58,503 bases of DNA from Candidatus Omnitrophota bacterium (GTDB lineage: Bacteria; Omnitrophota; Gorgyraeia; Aquiviventales; Aquiviventaceae), in NCBI GenBank assembly GCA_016190215.1, contig JACPRA010000024.1:1-58503 (forward strand), read 5' to 3'. Shown here one piece after another: positions 40,781 to 48,183 of the stretch. The translations under genes were made by a program, and so were the position numbers. Below the pieces are notes generated by a model. It did no database searches. It saw only the letters and a list, made by a program, of their open reading frames with translations, and was not told the DNA's origin. The stretch's first letter is position 1, and each line of letters starts with the position of its first letter.

Positions 40781-40826
40781 GCATGAAGATTTATATGTAT
40801 TGTAATGTAATCTTCATGCTTTACAA
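40781..40826 (-). promoter_or_regulatory. AT-rich promoter with 11-bp inverted repeat (GCATGAAGATT/AATCTTCATGC) around its -10
   Basis: IR arms 40781-40791 and 40809-40819; TTGTAA (40826-40821)-N16-TACAAT (40804-40799). Confidence 0.5.
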
Positions 40827-41488
40827 CTGTTTTTCAGCCCAATGTCGTCGGGGCCCAAGAACGCTTCGACCCCGGCCGCGCCCTCCAACCGCCGAAGCAG
40901 CGCCTCCGAGTCCAGCCCGTGGCGCCACGCCACTTCATCCAGGCAATCGCAGCCCTCATACGGCAGGCTGACGAACAGCTCGTCAAACACCGGCCGGGTG
41001 GTGGGAAACGCCCGGACGATCCGATTGACCGTCATCGCCTCATTCAGCGGGATGTCTGACGCCGGCGCGGACATGCCGCCGCTCTCCTTCAGCAACCGTT
41101 CCAGCAACGGAAACAATTCGGCCTCCTCGTCCGCCATATGGCGGCGCAGCCCGTCAATCACCTGGCGGAGCATCGCAGCGAGCTTCGGAAACGGGATAAC
41201 CTCCTCCTGCAGGAACAACCGGTGCAACTCCCGGAGCCGTTCCGGTTCGTCGCGATGCTCCACGTGCGAGCGGTCGAGCGCGGCGCGCTCGCCCGCCGTC
41301 AGCGTGCGGCAGCGAGCTACCAGCTCCTCCTCTCGCCTCAGGTGATCCCGTAATTGGCTGGCTAAAGAATGAACCATTTCGCGCAGGACAAACCACGTCC
41401 CTTCCCCCATCCGCAGGGCGACATCCATGACGTCCAATTTCGAGCGCAGCACCTGATGGTCGCGCCGCAGCCGTTCAATCGGCTCCAT
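40814..41488 (-). CDS. Hemerythrin/HHE-domain protein with C-terminal ScdA_N/DUF1858-like domain
   Basis: LRRDHQVLRSKLDVM...LRDHLRREEELVAR...LRRHMADEEAELFPLLERLL; MTVNRIVRAFPTTRPVFDELFVSLPYEGCDCLDEVAWRHGLDSEALLRRLE. Confidence 0.8.
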   Translation of the reverse strand: MEPIERLRRDHQVLRSKLDVMDVALRMGEGTWFVLREMVHSLASQLRDHLRREEELVARCRTLTAGERAALDRSHVEHRDEPERLRELHRLFLQEEVIPFPKLAAMLRQVIDGLRRHMADEEAELFPLLERLLKESGGMSAPASDIPLNEAMTVNRIVRAFPTTRPVFDELFVSLPYEGCDCLDEVAWRHGLDSEALLRRLEGAAGVEAFLGPDDIGLKNSCKA

Positions 41489-41548
41489 CGGGAGGCTCCT
41501 TCACCTTGATGGCTGACCCAAGGCTAACACGGCACAATTCCGCGCTCC

Positions 41549-41562
41549 ATGATGTGGATCAT
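41549..41562 (-). promoter_or_regulatory. FNR-type box D: ATGAT-GTGG-ATCAT
   Basis: Centre 41555.5; TAGCCT at 41526-41521 (29.5 bp). Confidence 0.7.
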
Positions 41563-41594
41563 AGAACTCTGAAGATGGAAGGGCGGTGGAAAGA

Positions 41595-42242
41595 TCAGGC
41601 TTCGGCGAGCTGCTCCAGCGCGGCAGGCTGGAGAATAGTCGTCGAACCGCGGGAGGAGGAGAGGATCTTGCGTTTTTTCAGATCGCTCAGCACGCGGATG
41701 GCGGTTTCCACCGTCGTGCCGGCCAATTCGGCCAGTTCGTGCTTGGTTAGGGGGATCGTCGTGCCGAACTTGCCGGACAGCGTCAGCAGCGCTTGCGCGA
41801 GGCGCCGCTCCACCGGATCGTAGAGCATGCAGCTTTTATGCTCCACCTGGCGGAGCCGCTCGCAGAACACGCCCAGCGCGTCCTCGAGGAACGTCGGGTT
41901 GCGCTGCAGGAGATCATGGAACGCGGCGATCGGAATCCGGAGGACGACCGTGTCCGTCGCCGCGATGGCATTGACGGGATAGGGTTGCCGATCCAGCGCG
42001 GGCAGGCAGCAGAAACTTTCGCGCGGCGTCATCACGCAGGTGGTGGCGGCCTGCCCCCCTTCCAAAAACTTCATCAGGTGCACGCGGCCGGTCCTGACGA
42101 CCCACACGGCGTCCGCCGGATCGCCGGCGCGGAAGACGGTTTGCCCCTTGGCAAAACGCTGCTCGCGGGACATGGCGGCGAGCCGCGTCCGTTCAGCCGG
42201 GGTAAGGCGCTTGAAGATCTCAACTCCTTCGAGCATGGGCAT
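41595..42242 (-). CDS. Crp/Fnr-family transcriptional regulator
   Basis: cNMP-binding fold plus HTH KHELAELAGTTVETAIRVLSDLKKRKIL; no FNR-type N-terminal Cys cluster. Confidence 0.92.
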   Translation of the reverse strand: MPMLEGVEIFKRLTPAERTRLAAMSREQRFAKGQTVFRAGDPADAVWVVRTGRVHLMKFLEGGQAATTCVMTPRESFCCLPALDRQPYPVNAIAATDTVVLRIPIAAFHDLLQRNPTFLEDALGVFCERLRQVEHKSCMLYDPVERRLAQALLTLSGKFGTTIPLTKHELAELAGTTVETAIRVLSDLKKRKILSSSRGSTTILQPAALEQLAEA

Positions 42243-42547
42243 GCTCCAGCATAGCGTTCCTGATCGAGGCGGTCAAGCCAGCCGGCCACCACCAGGTCCG
42301 AATCCTGCGCGACGATCTCCACCCACCCGGCGCGGCTGAGGGCCTCCACCGCCATCATCACAAAAATGGCGGGATGCTCCAGCTCGCGGATGAGACACCG
42401 CAGGGTGGCCGATCCGTTCGCTTCCACCCACGCCAGGATTTCGCTTTCGACAGACCCCAACTCGCTCACGACCAGCTCGTGCCGCGCCCCGTTCTCGTCC
42501 GCCGCTGTGCCCCGCCGGTTCACGGAGCAGATCAGATCGCTCATCAT
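42074..42547 (-). CDS. Small winged-helix-like protein overlapping the Crp/Fnr gene
   Basis: SELGSVESEILAWVEANGSATLRCLIRELEHPAIFVMMAVEALSRAGWVEIVAQDSDLVVAGWLDR; 3' end overlaps crp by ~170 bp and may not be genuine. Confidence 0.45.
   Translation of the reverse strand: MMSDLICSVNRRGTAADENGARHELVVSELGSVESEILAWVEANGSATLRCLIRELEHPAIFVMMAVEALSRAGWVEIVAQDSDLVVAGWLDRLDQERYAGACPCSKELRSSSALPRLNGRGSPPCPASSVLPRGKPSSAPAIRRTPCGSSGPAACT
42248..42276 (-). promoter_or_regulatory. Sigma70 promoter TTGACC-N17-TATGCT just upstream of the Crp/Fnr ATG
   Basis: -35 42276-42271, -10 42253-42248; ATG at 42242. Confidence 0.6.
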
Positions 42548-42646
42548 CGCCGCCCCCCGCGTTGCGCCGGACATCCTGATGCGCCCGCACCGTCTCTCAG
42601 CGCCCGCCCTTGTGACGGAGTCTCGTCCTCCCTCCAATCCCCGCGC

Positions 42647-44404
42647 TTACCCGCTGCCTTTCAACCGATCCATCAACGCCTGCTGTTCTTCGCGAAGCGC
42701 GCCTGGAAGCCGCTCGCCGAATTTGGAAAAAAAGTCGGTTTGCCGCCGCGCCGCGTCCCGCCAGGCCGCGACGTCCACGTCCAAGAGCGTCTGAAGCCGC
42801 TCCGGCGGCAGGTCCAAACCCTCGGTGTCCAGCGCAGCCGGGGTGGGCAGGTAGCCGATGGGGGTGGCCGCCGCCTCCGCGCTGCCGTGGCAGCGGTCCA
42901 GAATCCACTTGAGCACCCGCATGTTGTCGCCGAAGCCGGGCCAGAGGCAGGCGCCCCGCGCATCCGTCCGGAACCAATTCACCCGGTAGATCCTCGGCGG
43001 CGACGCCAGCCGCGTCCCCATGTCCAGCCAATGGGCGAAATAGTCGGCCATGTTATAGCCGCAGAACGGCAGCATGGCCATGGGGTCCCGCCGCACCACG
43101 CCGGTGGCGCCGGCGGCGGCCGCCGTCGTTTCGGAGTTGAGCGTGGCCCCCAGGTAGACGCCGTGCCGCCACGTGAAGGCTTCATAGACGAGCGGCACCA
43201 GCGTGGACCGGCGGCACCCGAACAGGATCGCAGAGATCGGCACGCCCTCGGGGTCGTTCCAGGCCGGAGAGGTCACCGGGCACTGCGCTATCGGCGCGGT
43301 GAACCGGGCGTTGGGGTGCGCGGCCTTCTGGCCGCTCGCCGGATCCCAGGGCTTGCCCTGCCAATCCGCCATCCCGCGCACGTCGGCGGGACGATCCAAT
43401 CCTTCCCACCACACGGTCCGGTCGGCGGCCAAAGCCACGTTGGTGAAAATCGTGTTCGTGGCAATCGTCGCCATCATGTTGGGGTTCGTCTTCGCGCTCG
43501 TGCCCGGTGCTACCCCGAAGAACCCGGCTTCCGGGTTGACGGCATAGAGCCGCCCATCGCGCCCGACGCGCAGCCACGCGATGTCATCGCCGACGCACCA
43601 CACTTTGTAGCCGCTGAACCGCCCCGCGGGCTTGAGCATGGCCAGGTTGGTCTTGCCGCACGAGGATGGCAAGGCGCCGGCGACATAGGTGGTCCGCCCG
43701 TGGGGGTCTTCGATCCCCATCACGAACATGTGCTCGGCCAGCCACCCTTCCCGCCGGCCCTGCGCGCCGGCCAGCCGCAGCGCCACGCACTTTTTGCTCA
43801 GCAGCGCGTTGCCGCCGTAGCCGGAGTTGATGCTCCAGACGGCGGATTCCTGCGGAAAGTGGCAGATATAGCGCTGCTCCGGATCCAGCGTCCCGGTCGA
43901 ATGGACGCCCTTGAAAAACTCGGCGGAGGCGCCCAACTGCTCCAGGGCGACGGCGCCCATGCGGGTCATCAGGCGCATATTGACGGCGACGTAGACGCTG
44001 TCGGTCAGCTCGAAACCGACGCGGCTGAACGGCGAGCCGGGAGGCCCCAGGAGATACGGCACGACGTACATCGTCCGCCCGCGCATGGCCCCCTGGAACA
44101 GCCGCCGCAGCGTCGCGTGGGCGTCGTCCGGCGCCATCCAGTTGTTCGTCGGCCCGGCATCGTCGCGATGGGGCGTGCAGATGTAGGTGGATTGCTCGGT
44201 CCGCGCGACATCGCGGGGGTGGGAGCGATGCAGGTACGAGCCGGGGTGGCGCTGCGGGTGCAGCGGCAGCAACTGCCCCTGCGCCACGCCCTCAGCCAGC
44301 AACCGCCGGTATTCCTCGTCGGAACCCTGGAGCCACACGACCCGATCCGGCGCGGTCAGCCGCGCGGTGGCGTCAACCCATTGCCGCACTGCGGGATTGT
44401 TCAT
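42647..44404 (-). CDS. pckG: Phosphoenolpyruvate carboxykinase (GTP)
   Basis: EQSTYICTPHRDDAGPTNNWMAP, ALPSSCGKTNLAMLKP, NTIFTNVALAADRTVWWEGL, YNMADYFAHWLDMG. Confidence 0.95.
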   Translation of the reverse strand: MNNPAVRQWVDATARLTAPDRVVWLQGSDEEYRRLLAEGVAQGQLLPLHPQRHPGSYLHRSHPRDVARTEQSTYICTPHRDDAGPTNNWMAPDDAHATLRRLFQGAMRGRTMYVVPYLLGPPGSPFSRVGFELTDSVYVAVNMRLMTRMGAVALEQLGASAEFFKGVHSTGTLDPEQRYICHFPQESAVWSINSGYGGNALLSKKCVALRLAGAQGRREGWLAEHMFVMGIEDPHGRTTYVAGALPSSCGKTNLAMLKPAGRFSGYKVWCVGDDIAWLRVGRDGRLYAVNPEAGFFGVAPGTSAKTNPNMMATIATNTIFTNVALAADRTVWWEGLDRPADVRGMADWQGKPWDPASGQKAAHPNARFTAPIAQCPVTSPAWNDPEGVPISAILFGCRRSTLVPLVYEAFTWRHGVYLGATLNSETTAAAAGATGVVRRDPMAMLPFCGYNMADYFAHWLDMGTRLASPPRIYRVNWFRTDARGACLWPGFGDNMRVLKWILDRCHGSAEAAATPIGYLPTPAALDTEGLDLPPERLQTLLDVDVAAWRDAARRQTDFFSKFGERLPGALREEQQALMDRLKGSG

Positions 44405-44438
44405 GCGCTCATTCTAGCACGGAGGCCTGGGGAGTTTC

Positions 44439-44452
44439 ATGACGGGCATCAT
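44439..44452 (-). promoter_or_regulatory. FNR-type box E: ATGAC-GGGC-ATCAT
   Basis: Centre 44445.5; TAGAAT -10 at 44416-44411 (29.5 bp). Confidence 0.75.
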
Positions 44453-44480
44453 AGCGCCGGGCGGGGGCGGCGCGGGGGTG

Positions 44481-44720
44481 TTAGCGCGCGGAACAGCGCG
44501 CCGCGCGGCAGCACTCGGCCCCGGCCCCGCAGTTGTCCACGCGGAGGGAGACGACGCACTCGCGGGCGTTGCGGCGCAGGGTCCACGCCGCGCCGCATCG
44601 GCGGCAGCGCCACCGGTTCCCCCGTCCGCGGGTCAGCGCAGAGGCGCAGAACAGGCAAAACCAGGCGGGCGGCCGGGCGCGGCGAGCTCGCCGCGGGCGC
44701 GCGGACGCCGGAGTCGTCAT
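44481..44720 (-). CDS. Small Cys-rich zinc-ribbon-like protein
   Basis: FCLFCASALTRGRGNRWRCRRCGAAWTLRRNARECVVSLRVDNCGAGAECCRAARC; fits between rmlC and pckG. Confidence 0.4.
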   Translation of the reverse strand: MTTPASARPRRARRARPPAWFCLFCASALTRGRGNRWRCRRCGAAWTLRRNARECVVSLRVDNCGAGAECCRAARCSAR

Positions 44721-44723
44721 CGC

Positions 44724-45269
44724 TTACGCCGCCAGCGCATCGCGCAGGCGCGGGTGCGCCCGGTCCTTCTCCGACACGACATAGGGCGCGCCGACATCCG
44801 GCCAGGCGATGTTCAGGGTGGGATCGTTCCAGATGATGCCCCGGTCATGCTCGGGAGCATAAGGCCGCGTGACCTTGTAGAGCACCTCGGTATCGTCGCG
44901 CAGCGCCAGGAAGCCGTGCGCGAACCCCGGCGGGACGTACAGCATGCGCATGTTCTCAGCGGAGAGGATCTCGCTCAGCCACTGGCCGAAGGTCGGCGAG
45001 TCCGGGCGGATATCCACCACCACGTCGAAGATGTCGCCCCGGATGGCCCGCACCAGCTTCCCTTGCGCCGCCGGCTCGCGCTGGAAATGCAGCCCGCGGA
45101 GGGCGCCTTTGACCGAGCGGCTGTGATTGTCCTGGACGAACGCGTCCGGGATGCCGGCCGCGGCGAACCGCGCCTGGTTGTAGCTTTCCAAAAAAAACCC
45201 GCGGCCGTCGCGAAACACCTGGGGCGTGATGAGGAGGACTCCGGCAAGCTTGGCGGGTGAAAAGATCAT
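44724..45269 (-). CDS. rfbC: dTDP-4-dehydrorhamnose 3,5-epimerase
   Basis: DGRGFFLESYNQARFAAAGI...FVQDNHSRSVKGALRGLHFQ...VPPGFAHGFLAL...YAPEHDRGIIWNDP. Confidence 0.94.
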   Translation of the reverse strand: MIFSPAKLAGVLLITPQVFRDGRGFFLESYNQARFAAAGIPDAFVQDNHSRSVKGALRGLHFQREPAAQGKLVRAIRGDIFDVVVDIRPDSPTFGQWLSEILSAENMRMLYVPPGFAHGFLALRDDTEVLYKVTRPYAPEHDRGIIWNDPTLNIAWPDVGAPYVVSEKDRAHPRLRDALAA

Positions 45270-45616
45270 GGGCTTAAACGCAATTGGTAGGTTTGCGTGC
45301 CGTCGGTCAGGACCACCTGCTCCGCCGTGATCTCCGTCACGCGAAACCCTTCGATCTCATCCCCGACCGCCACCGCCGTCCCATTGACGACGGCCAGCGG
45401 GCGCGCCGCGTCCAAGAGAATGCCCGACAGGGTGAATCCGAGCGTGCTGTGTTGGGCCGTCGAGGCCTGCGCGAAGGGATCGCGGCGCCAGGAGAGCAAC
45501 TGGGCCCGCTCCAGCTGGGCCGCCCGCAGCTCCTCAGCCGTCTCGGCAGCCCCCGCGGCGAGCAGCGGGGCCGCGGCCAACAACCCCACGGCTATCCAGG
45601 CTGCCGCGCGTCGCAT
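45266..45616 (-). CDS. PilP/GspC-like pilus assembly protein
   Basis: Signal peptide; WRRDPFA...LSGILLDAARPLAVVNGTAVAVGDEIEGFRVTEITAEQVVLTDGTQTYQLRL. Confidence 0.7.
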   Translation of the reverse strand: MRRAAAWIAVGLLAAAPLLAAGAAETAEELRAAQLERAQLLSWRRDPFAQASTAQHSTLGFTLSGILLDAARPLAVVNGTAVAVGDEIEGFRVTEITAEQVVLTDGTQTYQLRLSP

Positions 45617-45684
45617 TAAGTAGCCGAATACAAGTGTGTTATCAGCCGCATCATGATGACACCCCGTGGTTCGGCATACGGTTT

Positions 45685-45796
45685 TCGGCTCTCGGTCACG
45701 TCATTCGTGACGGTTGTCGGCTGTCGTGAGACGTCACCTGACGAGAGCCGATGACCGATCACCGTGACGATCGGCGTGACCGATCTTCGACAGCCG
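45685..45796. repeat. Nested inverted-repeat intergenic region between pilO-like and pilP-like genes
   Basis: TCGGCTCTCG/CGAGAGCCGA (45685-45694/45742-45751), GTCACG/CGTGAC (45695-45700/45706-45711), CGGCTGTCG/CGACAGCCG (45718-45726/45788-45796), CCGATC/GATCGG (45755-45760/45769-45774). Confidence 0.7.
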
Positions 45797-45826
45797 TGGC
45801 CGAGGGAAGCACCGTTGTCCATGTAC

Positions 45827-46456
45827 TTAGGAGCCGCTCCGATCCGGCGACAACGCCTGCACGGCCCCGGCGCTTTCCGTCACGTACACCGACAGCACCA
45901 CGCGCGCTTCCAGTTGCGGGCTGCCGGCCGGAGCGCGCTTGAGCTCCAGCTCCCGCACCGAGGCCAAAAACGGCGCGTCAGGCAACTGGCCGAGAAATTC
46001 TCCGAGGTTCCGATACCGCCCCTGCAGCCGCAGCAGCACCGGCACTTCGCGCAGGGTCAGATCGGCGTTCAAGCGCAGGCGCTCCGGCTCCCGGCCGTCC
46101 ACGCCGGGCTGCATGCCGAGCACCTCCAGCTGCTGCTCCACCGCCTGCTGGTTCAGCGCCTCCAAGATGCGCCCGACAGACTGCTCATCCCCGATGCGGC
46201 TGCGAACCAGCTCATACCGCTCGCGGGTCTTCCGCAGCAGCGCATCTTGCCCTGCCAACTGGTCGCGCACCAGATGGGCGTCCGCCATCTTCACGTCCAG
46301 CTCCCGCAGGCGGGCCGCGCGCTGGCGGATGCCGCCCCAGAGGGGAATGTAGACAAACCGGAGCAGCAGGACCGCCGCCGTCACCCCGGTGGCCGCGACC
46401 AGCAGCAGTTGCTGGCGCGGAGCCAGCCGCTTCCACAGGTCCGCCCCGCGGCTCAT
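45827..46456 (-). CDS. pilO: PilO-like type IV pilus biogenesis protein
   Basis: N-terminal TM, coiled-coil RQRAARLRELDVKMADAHLVRDQLAGQDALLRKTRERYELVRSRIGDE; follows the PilM-PilN gene. Confidence 0.75.
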   Translation of the reverse strand: MSRGADLWKRLAPRQQLLLVAATGVTAAVLLLRFVYIPLWGGIRQRAARLRELDVKMADAHLVRDQLAGQDALLRKTRERYELVRSRIGDEQSVGRILEALNQQAVEQQLEVLGMQPGVDGREPERLRLNADLTLREVPVLLRLQGRYRNLGEFLGQLPDAPFLASVRELELKRAPAGSPQLEARVVLSVYVTESAGAVQALSPDRSGS

Positions 46457-48183
46457 TCCAGCCTCCCGGTGATGTCAAACTGGATGCCCGCGCGATCGCC
46501 GCTGCGCGCGTCCGACCGCACCAGCGCCATATCGGAGAAAAACACCGCATCCTCCAGCGCCGTCACGTACTGCGCGATCAGCCCTTGTCCGCCAAACCGG
46601 TTGGAAGAAGACGCGGTGCCTTTGAGCGCCAGGCGCAGCCGCGCCGGACGGCCGGACGCGTCCTCCTTGGTGATCAACAACTCGTCCAATTGAATGCCGC
46701 CGGGGGTGGTTTCCCCAAGCTCTTTGAGCATGCCTTCCCATACGGGTTGGGCGTCCAAAAAGTGCTGGAGCTGTCCGATGGTCCCTTGCAGCGCATTCAC
46801 CGATCCGGACGTCTCGAGATATTGCTGATAAGACGGCTCCACCTGGCGCCAGGCGGATTCCACATGCCGGATCCGCGCGTCCAGCCAACCGGCATACGCA
46901 GCCAAACCCGCCGCCAGCGCCACGGCCGCAATCGTCCCCCAGCGCGCCGCGGCCTTCCCGGCGAGCGGAAACGCCATCCCCTGCGCGGCGGCAGCGGTCC
47001 GCCGCCGGGCGGCGGCCAGCACATTCAAGGCGGCGCCGTGGTTCACGGCCGCACCGATCGCCAGGGTCAGCCGCGGGCCGTCTTCGGCCACCGCCTCCGG
47101 CTCGGCAGACCGGGCGCGGTCCGGCATCCGCGCCAGCACGTTCAACCGCTCGACATTCAACCCCAACCCGCCGCTCAAAAACTCTCCCAACGATTTCAAA
47201 TTCGCCCCACCCCCGCACAGCAAGACGCCGGAGACGCCGGCGGCGTCCAATTGGACTTTATAAAAATCCAGCAGCCTCGCCAGCTCGGTTAGCAATTGCT
47301 CGAGCGCCGGGCGCATCAGGGAGGCTAAATAGACCAGCGGCACGCCGTCCTCGGTCTCGCCTTCCGCCGCGTCCGAAAGGACCCCGTAGCGGCGCTTGAG
47401 CGCCTCCGCTTTGGCGCGGTCAATAGCCACCTTGCCCTGCGCGCACACCGTTTCGCCGATGAGCGCTTCAGTCAGGCTGTCGCTGCCCACGGCCACGCTG
47501 CGCACCAGCCGGATCTGCCCGTCCTTGAGGATGACCACCTGCGTGTCCCACGCCCCGATATCCACGATGGCCACCGAGCCGCGGGTGCTTTGCGGCACGA
47601 ACGCCGTCACGCCTTTCCACAGCGCCACGGTGGCCGGGGTGACGCTGGCCACATGCGCGCCGCAGCGCTGCAGGAACGCCAGCAGCTCGTTGAGGGTCGG
47701 CGTGAACGCCGCGGCGACCAGCACGTCCTGCTTCTTGAGGTCCTTGTCCCAGATCTCGCCCAGCACTTCGACGCTCACCGAAGCTTCCTGGACCGGAAAC
47801 GGCAGATCCTCTTTCACCTGCCACTTCATGGCCTCGTCCAGCTCGGCCTTCGACATGAGCGGAGCCTTCTCGCGCCGGATCGCCACCGCCGTCCCCCCGA
47901 GCACCACATGGATGGGCCCGGCCTTCACTTCCCGCAAGGCCGCCTGCAGCCATTCGGCGCATTCCGGCCGGCGCCACGCGACCTCGGCCTGGGGTGTGTG
48001 CGCCTCGGGCAGCTCCTGGATCAGATACCGGATCAGCCGCATGCCGCCGCCGGAGGGCTCCAGCTCCGCCAGCTTGATGGCCCGGCCGCCGATATCCACC
48101 CCGATCCAGGCCGCCGCCTTGCCCCGGCTGAAGAGCGACGCCGGCCAGGCGCGCAGACGAGAGAGGAAATGAGCGGCTACCAT
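46453..48183 (-). CDS. PilM-PilN fusion protein
   Basis: Actin-like PilM part AWIGVDIGGRAIKLAELEPSG...VAIVDIGAWDTQVVILKDGQIRLVRSVAVGSDSLTEAL; C-terminal TM plus PilN-like domain. Confidence 0.85.
   Translation of the reverse strand: MVAAHFLSRLRAWPASLFSRGKAAAWIGVDIGGRAIKLAELEPSGGGMRLIRYLIQELPEAHTPQAEVAWRRPECAEWLQAALREVKAGPIHVVLGGTAVAIRREKAPLMSKAELDEAMKWQVKEDLPFPVQEASVSVEVLGEIWDKDLKKQDVLVAAAFTPTLNELLAFLQRCGAHVASVTPATVALWKGVTAFVPQSTRGSVAIVDIGAWDTQVVILKDGQIRLVRSVAVGSDSLTEALIGETVCAQGKVAIDRAKAEALKRRYGVLSDAAEGETEDGVPLVYLASLMRPALEQLLTELARLLDFYKVQLDAAGVSGVLLCGGGANLKSLGEFLSGGLGLNVERLNVLARMPDRARSAEPEAVAEDGPRLTLAIGAAVNHGAALNVLAAARRRTAAAAQGMAFPLAGKAAARWGTIAAVALAAGLAAYAGWLDARIRHVESAWRQVEPSYQQYLETSGSVNALQGTIGQLQHFLDAQPVWEGMLKELGETTPGGIQLDELLITKEDASGRPARLRLALKGTASSSNRFGGQGLIAQYVTALEDAVFFSDMALVRSDARSGDRAGIQFDITGRLE

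Noticed and set aside
42374-44836. 820-aa plus-strand ORF
   Set aside because: Antisense to PEPCK; shadow coding.
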